DNA from: Klenkia taihuensis
Lineage (GTDB): Bacteria > Actinomycetota > Actinomycetes > Mycobacteriales > Geodermatophilaceae
Length of the DNA: 64,000 nucleotides
Direction of reading: 5' to 3'
Assembly: GCF_900112525.1 (NCBI RefSeq)
Contig: NZ_FOMD01000001.1
Coordinates: 1,426,001-1,490,000, forward strand
How positions within the stretch are numbered: position 1 is the stretch's first letter; each line of letters begins with the position of its first letter. This document shows, in pieces, positions 32,274 to 41,910 of the stretch. The translations under genes and the position numbers were made by a program. The notes below the pieces were generated by a model. It was not told the DNA's origin. It saw only the letters and a list, made by a program, of their open reading frames with translations, and ran no database searches.

Positions 32274-33872
32274 ACCACGCCTGCGCCCGTCGTCCTCGTC
32301 GCCGAGGAGCTCGCCCCCAGCGCCCTGGAGGTGCTCGGCTCCGGCTTCGAGGTCCGGCACGTCGACGGCGCCGACCGTGCCGCGCTGCTCCCCGCCCTGG
32401 CCGACGCGGCCGCGGTGATGGTGCGCAGCGCCACCACCATCGACGCCGAGGCCCTGGCCGCCGCGCCGAACCTCAAGGTGGTCGCCCGCGCCGGCATCGG
32501 CCTGGACAACGTCGACGTCCCCGCCGCCACCGCCCGTGGCGTCATGGTCGTCAACGCCCCGACCTCCAACATCGTCAGCGCCGCCGAGCACGCCGTCGCG
32601 CTGCTGCTCGCCGCCGCCCGGCACATCCCCGCCGCGGACGCCTCGCTGCGCGAGGGCACCTGGAAGCGGTCGAAGTTCAGCGGCGTCGAGGTCACCGAGA
32701 AGACCGTCGGCGTCGTGGGCCTGGGCCGCATCGGCGTCCTGGTCGCGCAGCGGCTGGCCGCCTTCGGCGTGACGCTGATCGCCTACGACCCCTACATCCA
32801 GCCCGGCCGCGCCGCGCAGCTCGGCGTCCGGCTGGTGTCGCTGGAGGAGCTGCTCCGCGAGTCGGACTTCATCACCATCCACCTGCCCAAGACCCCCGAG
32901 ACCCTCGGGATGATCGGGGCCGAGCAGCTGGCGATGACGAAGAAGGGCGTGATCATCGTCAACGCCGCGCGCGGCGGCCTGGTCGAGGAGGCCGCGCTGG
33001 CCGACGCGCTGCGCTCGGGCCAGGTCGGCGCCGCCGGCATCGACGTCTACGCCAAGGAGCCGTGCACCGACAGCCCGCTGTTCGCGCTGCCCAACGTCGT
33101 GGTCACCCCGCACCTGGGCGCCTCGACCACCGAGGCGCAGGACAAGGCCGGGACGGCGGTCGCCCGCAGCGTCCGGCTGGCCCTGCAGGGCGACTTCGTC
33201 CCCGACGCGGTCAACGTCCAGGCCGGCGGCGTCGTCGCCGAGGACGTCCGGCCGGGCCTGCCGCTGGCCGAGAAGCTCGGCCGGGTCTTCACCGCCGTCG
33301 CCGGGGGCCTGGCCCAGTCGGTCGAGGTGCAGGTGCTGGGCAAGATCGCCGAGTACGACGTCTCCGTCGTCCAGCTGGCCGTGCTGCGCGGGGTGTTCAC
33401 CGACGTCGTCGAGGAGCAGGTCTCCTACGTCAACGCCCCGCTGCTGGCCGAGGCCCGCGGCCTGGAGGTCTCGCTGACCTCGGACGTGGAGAGCCCGCAC
33501 TACCGCAACCTGATCAGCGTGCGCGGGGCCATGGCCGACGGCGCCGAGGTCACCGTCTCGGGGACGCTGTACGGCAAGAACCAGGTGCCCAAGCTGACCG
33601 AGGTCATGGGCTTCGAGATCGACCTCGAGGCCAAGGGCTACCTGCTGTTCTTCACCTACGCCGACCGGCCCGGCGTCGTCGGCACCGTCGGTGCGGCGCT
33701 CGGCGCGGCCGGCATCAACATCGCCGGCGCCCAGGTCAGCCGGACCACCCAGGGCGGCGACGCCCTCATGGCGGTGACCGTGGACAGCGAGGTGACCGGC
33801 GAGCTGCTCGCCGACATCGCCGGCCAGATCGGCGCGCGCGAGGCCCGCTCGGCCGACCTCAACCCGACCTGA
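32271..33872 (+). CDS. serA: D-3-phosphoglycerate dehydrogenase
   Basis: SerA (533 aa, the long form) oxidises 3-phosphoglycerate with NAD, the first step of serine synthesis. The Rossmann loop is [17 protein letters not shown]. Catalytic Arg in [14 protein letters not shown], Glu in [11 protein letters not shown] region, His in [10 protein letters not shown]. An intervening (ASB) domain and a C-terminal ACT domain ([17 protein letters not shown]) that senses serine complete the mycobacterial-type architecture. The gene lies alone between a divergent membrane pair and a strong terminator. Confidence 0.96.
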   Translation: MTTPAPVVLVAEELAPSALEVLGSGFEVRHVDGADRAALLPALADAAAVMVRSATTIDAEALAAAPNLKVVARAGIGLDNVDVPAATARGVMVVNAPTSNIVSAAEHAVALLLAAARHIPAADASLREGTWKRSKFSGVEVTEKTVGVVGLGRIGVLVAQRLAAFGVTLIAYDPYIQPGRAAQLGVRLVSLEELLRESDFITIHLPKTPETLGMIGAEQLAMTKKGVIIVNAARGGLVEEAALADALRSGQVGAAGIDVYAKEPCTDSPLFALPNVVVTPHLGASTTEAQDKAGTAVARSVRLALQGDFVPDAVNVQAGGVVAEDVRPGLPLAEKLGRVFTAVAGGLAQSVEVQVLGKIAEYDVSVVQLAVLRGVFTDVVEEQVSYVNAPLLAEARGLEVSLTSDVESPHYRNLISVRGAMADGAEVTVSGTLYGKNQVPKLTEVMGFEIDLEAKGYLLFFTYADRPGVVGTVGAALGAAGINIAGAQVSRTTQGGDALMAVTVDSEVTGELLADIAGQIGAREARSADLNPT

Positions 33873-33890
33873 TCCACCCGGCAGCACGCA

Positions 33891-33929
33891 CCGCGGCGCC
33901 GGTCCCCACCACGGGGACCGGCGCCGCGG
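33891..33929. terminator. Hairpin terminator of serA
   Basis: A perfect 17-bp stem (CCGCGGCGCCGGTCCCC) with a five-base loop, 18 bases after the stop. Confidence 0.85.
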
Positions 33930-34233
33930 CGCGTCCGGGCCCAGGTCGCGGGTGGGCCGCCGTCAGGTGGTTGCCAGGTGGGACTGGTTGAGCGCTGGGC
34001 CACTCGGCACCCGGAGCAACCTCGTTCCCCCGGATGCGCTCGACGTTGGGCCGACCGTCCGGTCCGCCACCTGGGCGTCACACGACGTGCGCGACGCGCT
34101 CACAGAATCGGCGGACGGACCACGCAGGCTGCTCCGTTCGGGCCATGGTCCGAAGCGTTGCTCACGACCAGCGTTGGGCGGGTCCGCGCAACGGTGCGCA
34201 GGACCAGGACTCCCAACGCCGACAGGGGTGAAC
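33930..34233. other. Gene-free stretch before the subtilase gene
   Basis: About 300 bases with somewhat lower GC than the rest. The subtilase frame is open through it, but the translation lacks features of a protein N-terminus and the signal peptide begins after it. It probably holds the promoter and a 5' leader; I found no -10/-35 pair that I can defend. Confidence 0.5.
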
Positions 34234-37200
34234 GTGGTTCCCAGGACAACCACCTCCTCCGGGGAGGGACGCCACCGCGTCCTCGCCCGGGGCGGGGTCG
34301 TCGCGATCGCGGCGGCCCTCACCATGACCGGGGGTGCCGGCGCTGCGCTGGCCTCCCCGGCCGACATCGCAGCGCGCGCCGGGCAGGAGCAGATCTCCCT
34401 CAGCCCGGACCAGCTGCAGCAGGTCCGCGACCAGCTCCAGGCGCGCCAGGCCGGGACCCGGCCCGCGGGCCTGCCCGACAGCGGCCCGGCCTCGTTCTTC
34501 GTCGAGACCAGCACGCCGTCGACCTCGCAGGTCTACACCGACACCCTCCCGGGTGCCGGCGAGGCCGCCGCGGGTGCCGCGGCCGCCGCGGCCCAGCCCG
34601 CCGCCGAGGCCGCCGCCGCCGCGGTGGCCGCCGACCTGCCCGCGGCCGTGCCGGACGCCCAGGTGCTCTACACGACCTCGACCGTGCTGTCGGGTGTCGC
34701 GGTGCGCGCGGACGCCGCCGACTACGACGCGCTGGCCGCGCTGCCCGACGTCGTCGCGGTGCACCCGATCACCCCCAAGAAGGTGTCCAACACCGGCGCC
34801 GCCGCGGTCGTGCAGGCCGTGCAGGCGTGGGAGGACCTCGGCAACACCGGCGAGGGGGTGTCGATCGGCATCATCGACACCGGCATCGACTACACGCACA
34901 CCGACTTCGGCGGCAGCGGCAGCGTCGACCAGTTCGACACCCTGCAGGCCTACGAGGCCCAGCCCGCCCCGGCGGGGGTCTACCCCAACGCCAAGGTGGT
35001 CGGCGGCCACGACTTCGTCGGCGACAGCTACAACGCCGACCCCACCAGCCCGGCCTACCAGCCCGTGGCCATGCCCGACGAGAACCCGCTGGACTGCAAC
35101 GGCCACGGCACGCACGTCGCCGGCACGTCGGCCGGCTACGGCGTCAACGCCGACGGCAGCACCTACCGCGGCGGCTACACCGGCGGCGTCCCCGGCGACC
35201 TGCGGATCGGCCCGGGCATGGCGCCCGGCGCCGACCTGTACGCGCTGAAGGTCTTCGGCTGCGACGGTTCCACCGACGTCACGATGCAGGCCATCGAGTG
35301 GGCGCTGGACCCCGACGGCGACGGTGACCCGAGCGACCACCTCGACGTCGTCAACCTGTCGCTGGGCTCGGACTACGGCCTGGCCGACGACGCCGACTCG
35401 ATGGCGATCAACCGGGCGATGGAGCTCGGCATGCTCGCCGTGCTGGCCGCCGGCAACGCCGGTGACAGCTACGACATCGGTGGTTCGCCGGGCAACGCCC
35501 CGCGCGGCATCGGCGTCGCGGCGAGCAACGACGGCTACGGCGTCTTCGACGGCTGGCAGGTCACCTCGCCCGACGGCCTGGTGGAGGGCACCCGCCCGGG
35601 CCTGCGCTCGGTGGCCTACAGCGACACCGACGAGAGCGGGGCCACCAAGCCCGACGTGACCGGGGACCTGGTCTACGCGCCGGCGGGCAACGAGGGCGCC
35701 TGCGCGGCCCTGCCGGCCGGGTACGCCACCGGGAAGATCCTGCTGATCGAGGCCGACGGGTTCGCCTGCGGCTCGGTCACCAAGGGCACCAACGCGGTCA
35801 ACGCCGGCGCGACCGGTTTCGTGATCATCGCCGACGACGACCTGCTCGAGACCGGCATCACCGGTGTCGCGCAGATCCCCGGCATCCTGGTGACCAACAC
35901 CGACGGCGGCGCCCTGCGCGACGCGGTGGCCGGCGGCCAGACCGTCACGGTCACCTTCGGGCCCAGCCTCAAGGACGCGGCCTCCTACACCGACCCCGAC
36001 CAGGTGGACCTGCTCGCCTCGTTCAGCTCGCGGGGCGTGCGCCAGGAGGACGGCAGCAAGCCCGACGTCACCGCGCCGGGTGTGACCGTCTACTCCGCCG
36101 GCGTCGGCCAGGGCTCGGGCGGCGCCAGCCTCTCGGGCACCTCGATGGCCACCCCGGTCACCGCCGGCGTCACCGCGCTCATCCGCGCGGCGCACCCCGA
36201 GTGGACGACCGAGGAGGTCAAGGCGGACCTGATGAACACCGCCACCCACGACCTGTACACCGGGCCCGGCCAGACCGGTGACGTGTACGGGCCCAACCGG
36301 GTGGGCTCCGGCCGCATCGACGCCGCGTCGGCCCTGCGCAACGAGGTGCTGGCGTACGCCGAGGCCGGGTCCGGCGTGGTGACGGCGTCCTTCGGGGTCG
36401 TCGAGGTCGACCAGGAGCAGGTCAGCGCCACCAAGACCATCACGGTGGACAACAAGGGCAGCCGCGCCGCGGTCTACCGCGTCTCCTACGACGCGCTGGT
36501 CCAGCAGCCCGGTGTGCGCTACGCGCTGTCGGCCCAGCGGCTGACCATCCCGCCGGGCCAGAGCCGGACGGTGACGATCACCATGACCGCCACCCAGGAC
36601 GACCTGCTCAAGGTCGCCGACCCGACCGTGGTCGTCGACGACGGCCGGCAGTTCCTCGGCGAGGCCAGCGGCCGCGTGGTGCTCACCCCGACCAACAACC
36701 GGGGCGAGGTGCTGCGGGTGCCGGTGCACGCCAACCCGAAGCCCTCCTCCACGCTGACGGCGACCCCGTCGGAGGACGGGTCGACCATCGGCCTGTCCGG
36801 TGAGGCCGTGGCCAACGGCGACCTGTTCGAGCCGACCAGCTACACCTCGCTGGTCAGCGCGTTCGAGCAGCTGGGCACCAGCCCGGAGATGCCCAGGTGC
36901 GACGCGGACACCGGTCTGGTGAGCACCTGCTACAAGACCGAGCTCGAGCGCTCGGTCGACCTGGCCGGGGTCGGCGTGGCGTCCGACGCCCTGCAGTACG
37001 ACGACGCCGGGCTGTACTTCGCGGTCTCCGCGCACGGGAAGTACACCTCCGCGGAGACGGCCGTGAACTACGGCGTCTTCATGGACACCAGCGGCGACGG
37101 GGTCTGGGACTACCAGGTCACCACCACCCGCATCACCGACTACGACGTCCCGCTGGTCGTCGTCACCGACCGGGACTACAACCTGGTCGGCGCCGGCGAC

Positions 37201-37779
37201 GAGCCCTACGTGGCGCCGATGAACCTCTACGACGGCCTCGTGGACACCAACGCCTACGACTCCGACGTGCAGGTCTTCGGGGTGCCGCTGTCGGTCCTGC
37301 CGGCCGACACCGGCCGGATCACCTTCGGCGTCCAGTCGGCCAGCTACAACGGCACGGTGGACGACGTCGGCACGGTGAGCACGCCGACCGGGCCCGAGCT
37401 CGCGCCGCAGGCGATGAGCTTCGACCCGACCGCCCCGGGGCTGTCCTTCAGCACCGAGGACGGGACGGCGCTGATGGTCCCGGCGACCGACGGCACGCAG
37501 ATCGCCGTCACCCAGGACGCCGCGTCCTACGCGCTGGACACCGCGGTGGGCGGTGACAAGGGCGCCATGGTCGTGCTGAGCCAGAACTCCAGCGCGGCCG
37601 GCCGCACCCAGTCGGTGCCGATCGCGGTCGCGGGGGGTGCCGACTCCACGGTCGTCACCGTCCCGCCGGCCGAGGAGGCCCCGGCCCAGCCGGCGCCCGA
37701 CGCGCAGGTGACCGAGCCGCCGGCCCCGCCGGCCTCGGACGCGCCCGCCACGGACCAGCCGGCGGACACCACCGGCTGA
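34234..37779 (+). CDS. Secreted subtilisin-like serine protease (S8) with PA domain
   Basis: A 1181-residue exported protease. A signal peptide (basic RHRVLARGG, hydrophobic VVAIAAALTM, cleavage near ALA-SP) is followed by an I9-like propeptide with an Ala-rich stretch. The catalytic domain shows IIDTGIDYTHTDFGG (Asp215), GHGTHVAGTSAGYG (His291) and SGTSMATPVTAGVTAL (Ser637). A PA-type insert (about residues 440-570) sits between His and Ser. The last 500 residues are beta-rich domains ending in a Pro/Ala/Glu/Asp-rich tail without sorting motif or membrane helix, so release to the medium is likely. GTG 34234 has AGGGG upstream; GTG 34228 is the alternative. Confidence 0.92.
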   Translation: MVPRTTTSSGEGRHRVLARGGVVAIAAALTMTGGAGAALASPADIAARAGQEQISLSPDQLQQVRDQLQARQAGTRPAGLPDSGPASFFVETSTPSTSQVYTDTLPGAGEAAAGAAAAAAQPAAEAAAAAVAADLPAAVPDAQVLYTTSTVLSGVAVRADAADYDALAALPDVVAVHPITPKKVSNTGAAAVVQAVQAWEDLGNTGEGVSIGIIDTGIDYTHTDFGGSGSVDQFDTLQAYEAQPAPAGVYPNAKVVGGHDFVGDSYNADPTSPAYQPVAMPDENPLDCNGHGTHVAGTSAGYGVNADGSTYRGGYTGGVPGDLRIGPGMAPGADLYALKVFGCDGSTDVTMQAIEWALDPDGDGDPSDHLDVVNLSLGSDYGLADDADSMAINRAMELGMLAVLAAGNAGDSYDIGGSPGNAPRGIGVAASNDGYGVFDGWQVTSPDGLVEGTRPGLRSVAYSDTDESGATKPDVTGDLVYAPAGNEGACAALPAGYATGKILLIEADGFACGSVTKGTNAVNAGATGFVIIADDDLLETGITGVAQIPGILVTNTDGGALRDAVAGGQTVTVTFGPSLKDAASYTDPDQVDLLASFSSRGVRQEDGSKPDVTAPGVTVYSAGVGQGSGGASLSGTSMATPVTAGVTALIRAAHPEWTTEEVKADLMNTATHDLYTGPGQTGDVYGPNRVGSGRIDAASALRNEVLAYAEAGSGVVTASFGVVEVDQEQVSATKTITVDNKGSRAAVYRVSYDALVQQPGVRYALSAQRLTIPPGQSRTVTITMTATQDDLLKVADPTVVVDDGRQFLGEASGRVVLTPTNNRGEVLRVPVHANPKPSSTLTATPSEDGSTIGLSGEAVANGDLFEPTSYTSLVSAFEQLGTSPEMPRCDADTGLVSTCYKTELERSVDLAGVGVASDALQYDDAGLYFAVSAHGKYTSAETAVNYGVFMDTSGDGVWDYQVTTTRITDYDVPLVVVTDRDYNLVGAGDEPYVAPMNLYDGLVDTNAYDSDVQVFGVPLSVLPADTGRITFGVQSASYNGTVDDVGTVSTPTGPELAPQAMSFDPTAPGLSFSTEDGTALMVPATDGTQIAVTQDAASYALDTAVGGDKGAMVVLSQNSSAAGRTQSVPIAVAGGADSTVVTVPPAEEAPAQPAPDAQVTEPPAPPASDAPATDQPADTTG

Positions 37780-37803
37780 TCCACCGCACCACCCGCGCAC
37801 GAC

Positions 37804-37842
37804 CCGGCACCCCCTGCGACGCACTCCCGCGGGGGGTGCCGG
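37804..37842. terminator. Hairpin terminator of the subtilase gene
   Basis: An 11-bp stem (CCGGCACCCCC with its complement) that extends inward by four more pairs, 24 bases after the stop and 20 bases before the leuB -10 box. Confidence 0.75.
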
Positions 37843-37861
37843 TGCGTCCGGGCCCGGGCAC

Positions 37862-37878
37862 TAGCCTCTGAGCCCATG
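37862..37878 (+). promoter_or_regulatory. Leaderless-type -10 box of leuB
   Basis: TAGCCT at 37862-37867, eight bases, then ATG at 37876. Confidence 0.5.
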
Positions 37879-38898
37879 CGCCTGGCAGTGATCCCTGGAG
37901 ACGGCATCGGCCCCGAGGTGGTGGCCGAGGGCCTCAAGGTCCTGGGCGAGGTCGCCCCCGACGTCGAGACCACCCACTACGACCTCGGCGCGGCACGCTG
38001 GCGGCGCACCGGGGAGCTGCTCCCCGACGCCGTGCTCGACGAGCTGCGCGGCCACGACGCGATCCTGCTCGGCGCGGTCGGCGACCCCGGGGTGCCCGCC
38101 GGCATCCTCGAGCGCGGCCTGCTGCTCAAGCTGCGCTTCGAGCTCGACCACCACGTCAACCTGCGCCCGGCCAAGCTCTACGACGGCGTCGAGAGCCCGC
38201 TGGCCGCCCCCGGCACCATCGACATGCTCTGCGTCCGCGAGGGCACCGAGGGCCCCTACACCGGCAACGGTGGCGTGCTGCGCCGGGACACCCCGCACGA
38301 GGTGGCCACCGAGGTCAGCGTGAACACCGCCTTCGGCGTGGAGCGGGTCGCCCGCTACGCCTTCGAGCGCGCCGTCGCCCGCCCCCGCAAGCACCTCACG
38401 CTGATCCACAAGACCAACGTGCTCACCCACGCCGGGTCGCTGTGGTCGCGCACCGTGGAGGAGGTCGCCGCGGAGTTCCCCGAGGTCACCGTCGCCTACC
38501 AGCACGTGGACGCGGCCTCGATGTTCTTCGTCACCGACCCGTCCCGCTACGACGTCATCGTCACCGACAACCTCTTCGGCGACATCGTCACCGACGTCGC
38601 CGCCGCGGTCACCGGCGGCATCGGCCTGGCCGCCAGCGGCAACATCGACGCCTCGGGCACCAACCCCTCGATGTTCGAGCCGGTGCACGGCTCGGCCCCC
38701 GACATCGCCGGGCAGGGCATCGCCGACCCCACCGCCACCGTGCTGTCGGTCGGCCTGCTGCTGGAGCACCTGGGCCGTGCGGACCAGGCCCGCAAGGTCA
38801 ACGCCGCCGTCGCCTTCGACCTGTCCACCCGCGACGCGGCCCAGCCGCTGCGCACCGCCGAGGTCGGCGACCGCCTGGCCGCCCTCGCCGGCGGCTGA
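37876..38898 (+). CDS. leuB: 3-isopropylmalate dehydrogenase
   Basis: LeuB (340 aa) oxidatively decarboxylates 3-isopropylmalate in leucine synthesis, and beta-methylmalate (3-methylmalate) in the citramalate route. [20 protein letters not shown] opens the chain; the NAD/metal signature is [15 protein letters not shown] with [19 protein letters not shown]. The catalytic Lys is in LIHKTNVL and the Tyr in [10 protein letters not shown]. The gene stands alone, 38 kb into the window, with cimA next; leuCD are 16 kb away. Substrate range cannot be read from the sequence. Confidence 0.96.
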   Translation: MRLAVIPGDGIGPEVVAEGLKVLGEVAPDVETTHYDLGAARWRRTGELLPDAVLDELRGHDAILLGAVGDPGVPAGILERGLLLKLRFELDHHVNLRPAKLYDGVESPLAAPGTIDMLCVREGTEGPYTGNGGVLRRDTPHEVATEVSVNTAFGVERVARYAFERAVARPRKHLTLIHKTNVLTHAGSLWSRTVEEVAAEFPEVTVAYQHVDAASMFFVTDPSRYDVIVTDNLFGDIVTDVAAAVTGGIGLAASGNIDASGTNPSMFEPVHGSAPDIAGQGIADPTATVLSVGLLLEHLGRADQARKVNAAVAFDLSTRDAAQPLRTAEVGDRLAALAGG

Positions 38899-38922
38899 CG
38901 CCCGCCCGGCCCCGGGACCTGC

Positions 38923-38952
38923 TCGACAGCTCCCGGGGCGGGGTGCCATCAT
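38923..38952 (+). promoter_or_regulatory. Candidate promoter of the cimA leader
   Basis: TCGACA (38923-38928) and CATCAT (38947-38952) are 18 bases apart. The leader ATG follows after eight bases, so the leader mRNA would start at or near its own ATG, as at ilvB. Confidence 0.5.
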
Positions 38953-38960
38953 CTGCGGCG

Positions 38961-38993
38961 ATGCACACCACCGGCACGATCACCATCACCTAG
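38961..38993 (+). CDS. cimA leader peptide (MHTTGTITIT)
   Basis: A ten-codon ORF, ATG to TAG: Met-His-Thr-Thr-Gly-Thr-Ile-Thr-Ile-Thr. Five Thr and two Ile codons make up seven of ten positions. A hairpin and an intrinsic terminator follow, exactly as after the ilvB leader. Isoleucine is the end product of the citramalate route and threonine the precursor of the alternative route, so the peptide reads as a Thr/Ile supply sensor, comparable in logic to the E. coli thr leader. I know of no described example ahead of a citramalate synthase gene. Confidence 0.8.
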   Translation: MHTTGTITIT

Positions 38994-39047
38994 CGCGCAG
39001 TCACCCCCGACTGCGCGCCCACCTCCCGTACCCCGGGAGGTTTTTTT
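38993..39047 (+). promoter_or_regulatory. cimA transcription attenuator (two hairpins and U-run)
   Basis: First hairpin: ten perfect pairs, 38993-39002 (GCGCGCAGTC) with 39009-39018; its first base is the last base of the leader stop codon. Second hairpin: CCTCCCG (39022-39028) with CGGGAGG (39034-39040), loop TACCC, then seven T (39041-39047). The layout and the linker GCGCGCCCACC match the ilvB attenuator. Confidence 0.8.
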
Positions 39048-39080
39048 GTGCCCGGACCCGTCCCGCGAGGAGCACCCCCC

Positions 39081-40667
39081 ATGACCAGCACCCCCGTCGA
39101 GGTCTTCGACACCACGCTGCGCGACGGTGCGCAGCGCGAGGGCATCACCTACTCCGTGGCCGACAAGCTCGCCGTCGCCCGGCTGCTGGACTCCGTCGGG
39201 GTCTCCTACATCGAGGGCGGGTGGCCCGGCGCGCTGCCCAAGGACACCGAGTTCTTCGCCCGCGCCCGCACCGAGCTGCAGCTCCGGCACGCGGTGCTGG
39301 TCGCCTTCGGCGCCACCCGCAAGGCCGGCGTCGCCGTCGAGGACGACGCCCAGGTGCGCGCGCTGCTGGACTCGCAGGCCCCGGTGGTCTGCCTGGTCGC
39401 CAAGAGCGACCCCCGGCACGTGCGCGACGCGCTGCGCACCACGCCCGAGGAGAACCGGGCGATGGTCGCCGACACCGTCGCCTTCCTCGTCGGGCACGGC
39501 CGGCGGGTGTTCGTCGACTGCGAGCACTTCTTCGACGGGTACGCCGCCGACCCCGACCACGGCGTCGCCGTCCTGCAGGCCGCCTTCGACGCCGGCGCCG
39601 AGGTCGGCGTCCTGTGCGACACCAACGGCGGCATGCTGCCCGCCGACGTCACCCGGGTGGTCACCGACGTCCGCGCCCGGGTCGGCGGCCAGCTGGGCAT
39701 CCACTGCCAGGACGACACCGGCTGCGCGGTCGCGAACTCCCTCGCCGCGGTCGACGCCGGGGTCACCCAGGTCCAGGGGACGGCCAACGGCTACGGCGAG
39801 CGCGCCGGCAACGCCAACACCTTCACCCTGATCGGCAACCTGGTCACCAAGATGGGCCTGCCCGTCGTCCCCGCCGAGTGCCTGCCCGAGCTCACCCGGG
39901 TCAGCCACGCCATCGCCGAGCTCGCCAACCTCACCCCCGACGACCACCAGCCCTTCGTCGGCGCCTCGGCGTTCGCGCACAAGGCCGGCCTGCACGCCAG
40001 CGCCATCAAGGTCAGCCCCGAGCTCTACAACCACCTCGACCCGGCGACCGTCGGCAACGACATGCGCATCCTGGTCACCGAGATGGCCGGCCGGGCCTCG
40101 GTCGAGCTCAAGGGCCGCGAGCTCGGCGTCGACCTCACCGGCCAGGACGCCGCGGTCGGCCGGGTGGTCACCGCGGTCAAGGAGCGCGAGGCCCGCGGCT
40201 GGTCCTACGAGGCCGCCGACGCCTCCTTCGAGCTGCTGCTGCGCGGCGAGCTGCCCGGCGCCCCCGCGCCGCTGTTCGAGCTGGAGAGCTGGCGGACCAC
40301 CGTCGAGCACCGCACCGACGGCCAGGTGGTCAGCGAGGCCGTGGTCAAGGTGGGGCTGCCCGACGGCGAGGGCGGCACCGAACGGGTGGTCGCGGTCGGC
40401 GAGGGCAACGGGCCGGTCAACGCCCTGGACAACGCGCTGCGGGCGGCGCTGGTGGGCCGCTGGCCGCAGCTGGCCGACGTCGCGCTCAGCGACTACAAGG
40501 TGCGCATCCTGGGCTGGACCGGAGGCACCAGCGCCACCACCCGGGTGCTGGTGGACACCGCGGACAAGTCGGGGGAGTGGACCACCGTCGGCGTGCACGA
40601 GAACGTCGTCGAGGCCTCCTGGCTGGCCCTGGTCGACGCCCTGACCTACGCCGTCGTCAGCCGCTGA
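39081..40667 (+). CDS. cimA: Citramalate synthase
   Basis: CimA (528 aa) condenses pyruvate and acetyl-CoA to (R)-citramalate, opening the threonine-independent route to 2-ketobutyrate and isoleucine. It belongs to the DRE-TIM family: FDTTLRDGAQREGITYSV at the N-terminus, with the metal-binding His pair region GIHCQDDTGCAVANSLAAVDAG. SAFAHKAGLHASAIKV and the C-terminal LeuA regulatory domain ending ALTYAVVSR follow. DGAQREGITYSVADKL and YIEGGWPGALPKDTEFF are typical of the long CimA group and not of 2-isopropylmalate or homocitrate synthases. The ATG has GAGGAG at good spacing. A Thr/Ile leader and terminator sit just upstream. It overlaps the convergent VOC gene by 11 bases. Confidence 0.92.
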   Translation: MTSTPVEVFDTTLRDGAQREGITYSVADKLAVARLLDSVGVSYIEGGWPGALPKDTEFFARARTELQLRHAVLVAFGATRKAGVAVEDDAQVRALLDSQAPVVCLVAKSDPRHVRDALRTTPEENRAMVADTVAFLVGHGRRVFVDCEHFFDGYAADPDHGVAVLQAAFDAGAEVGVLCDTNGGMLPADVTRVVTDVRARVGGQLGIHCQDDTGCAVANSLAAVDAGVTQVQGTANGYGERAGNANTFTLIGNLVTKMGLPVVPAECLPELTRVSHAIAELANLTPDDHQPFVGASAFAHKAGLHASAIKVSPELYNHLDPATVGNDMRILVTEMAGRASVELKGRELGVDLTGQDAAVGRVVTAVKEREARGWSYEAADASFELLLRGELPGAPAPLFELESWRTTVEHRTDGQVVSEAVVKVGLPDGEGGTERVVAVGEGNGPVNALDNALRAALVGRWPQLADVALSDYKVRILGWTGGTSATTRVLVDTADKSGEWTTVGVHENVVEASWLALVDALTYAVVSR

Positions 40668-41052
40668 CGGGCTCGACCCGGGAGCGCAGCAGGCAGAACT
40701 CGTTGCCCTCCGGGTCGGCGAGGACGTGCCAGGTCATGTCCTCGCCGATCGGGCCCTGGCCGACGTCCACCCTCGTGGCGCCGAGCTGGAGCAGCCGGTC
40801 GAGCTCGGCCTCCTGGTCGCGGTCGGTGGCGTTGAGGTCCAGGTGCAGGCGGCGCCGGCCCGGGGTCGGGTCGGGCACCCGGATGAAGTCCAGCACCGGC
40901 AGCGGGCCCTTCTCCGGCTGTCCGGGCGGTCCGATGCTGACCAGCTCGTCGTCGGCCTCCTGCACCTGCCAGCCGAGGACCCGCGCCCAGAACCCGGCCA
41001 GCGCGCCGGGATCGGAGCAGTTGACGACGACCGACGTGATCCGGGCTGCCAT
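40657..41052 (-). CDS. VOC-family (glyoxalase-like) protein
   Basis: A 131-residue protein with two beta-alpha-beta-beta-beta modules of the vicinal oxygen chelate fold: ITSVVVNCSDPGALAGFWARVLGW at the N-terminus and HVLADPEGNEFCLL at the C-terminus, with RLHLDLNA between. Possible metal ligands are the His of HLDL and the Glu of GNEFC. Such single-domain proteins include glyoxalase-like enzymes and antibiotic-binding proteins; which this is cannot be told. It ends inside cimA on the opposite strand and has no operon partner. Confidence 0.82.
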   Translation of the reverse strand: MAARITSVVVNCSDPGALAGFWARVLGWQVQEADDELVSIGPPGQPEKGPLPVLDFIRVPDPTPGRRRLHLDLNATDRDQEAELDRLLQLGATRVDVGQGPIGEDMTWHVLADPEGNEFCLLRSRVEPVSG

Positions 41053-41094
41053 GCCGCCCGATCATGGCCCGCCGCGTGCCCGGCCGCACATCAG

Positions 41095-41109
41095 TAGCCT
41101 CGACCCGTG
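41095..41109 (+). promoter_or_regulatory. Leaderless-type -10 box of the FAH-gltX unit
   Basis: TAGCCT at 41095-41100, six bases, then GTG at 41107, with no ribosome binding site. Confidence 0.6.
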
Positions 41110-41910
41110 CGCATCGTCCGTTACGCCTCACCCACCGGCATGTCCTTCGGCGTCCTCGACGGCGACGGCCAGGTCGCCCAGATCGAGGGCCACCCCTTCG
41201 GCCAGATCAGCTTCACCGGCCAGCGGCACGCCGCCGCCGACGTCCGGCTGCTCTCGCCGATCCTGCCCAGCAAGGTGGTCTGCGTCGGCAAGAACTACGC
41301 CGACCACGTCGCGGAGATGAAGACCGGTGACGCCCCCGAGGAGCCGCTGATCTTCCTCAAGCCCTCCACCTCGGTGATCGGCCCGGGCGACGCGATCCGC
41401 ATCCCGCCGGGCAGCACCAACGTGCACCACGAGGCCGAGCTGGCCGTGGTCATCGGCGCCCGCGGCGCCCGGCACGTCACCGAGGAGCAGGCCGCGGCCA
41501 GCATCTTCGGCTACACGATCGGCAACGACGTCACCGAGCGCGACATGCAGCGCGCCGACAACCAGTGGACCCGGGCCAAGGGCTTCGACTCCTTCTGCCC
41601 GATCGGCCCCTGGATCGAGACCGACCTGCCCGGCATCGGCAAGGATCCCGCCGACCTCGGCGTCACCTGCACCGTCGACGGCGAGCTGCGCCAGGACGGC
41701 CGCACCAGCCAGCTGCTGTTCGGCATCCCGACGCTCATCTCCTACATCTCGCAGATCATGACGCTGCTGCCCGGCGACGTCGTGCTCACCGGCACCCCGG
41801 CCGGCGTCGGCCCGCTGCGCGCCGGCGGCTCGGTCACCGTCGCGATCGAGGGCCTGGGCGAGCTCACCAACTCCGTCACCGGCGCCGACACCACCTCCAC
41901 CGCCCGATGA
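41107..41910 (+). CDS. Fumarylacetoacetate hydrolase family protein
   Basis: A 267-residue FAH-fold protein, about the size of bacterial 2-hydroxyhepta-2,4-diene-1,7-dioate isomerases and acylpyruvate hydrolases. [28 protein letters not shown] and [12 protein letters not shown] (metal-binding Glu pair) are intact; NDVTERDMQ and [15 protein letters not shown] are conserved too. It overlaps gltX by ATGA. The same pair, Rv2993c-gltS, is found in mycobacteria. Physiological substrate unknown; oxaloacetate decarboxylase or acylpyruvase activity is possible. Confidence 0.9.
   Translation: MRIVRYASPTGMSFGVLDGDGQVAQIEGHPFGQISFTGQRHAAADVRLLSPILPSKVVCVGKNYADHVAEMKTGDAPEEPLIFLKPSTSVIGPGDAIRIPPGSTNVHHEAELAVVIGARGARHVTEEQAAASIFGYTIGNDVTERDMQRADNQWTRAKGFDSFCPIGPWIETDLPGIGKDPADLGVTCTVDGELRQDGRTSQLLFGIPTLISYISQIMTLLPGDVVLTGTPAGVGPLRAGGSVTVAIEGLGELTNSVTGADTTSTAR

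Noticed and set aside
34162-37824. A 1220-codon minus-strand open frame opposite the subtilase
   Set aside because: The plus strand encodes a complete catalytic triad and signal peptide; the minus frame is compositional.
38961-39080. T-box riboswitch ahead of cimA
   Set aside because: The leader is too short and lacks the T-box sequence and specifier loop; the short Thr/Ile ORF explains the terminator better.
39081-40667. cimA as 2-isopropylmalate synthase (leuA)
   Set aside because: The N-terminal motifs and length match the long citramalate synthase group, and the leader carries Thr/Ile rather than Leu codons.
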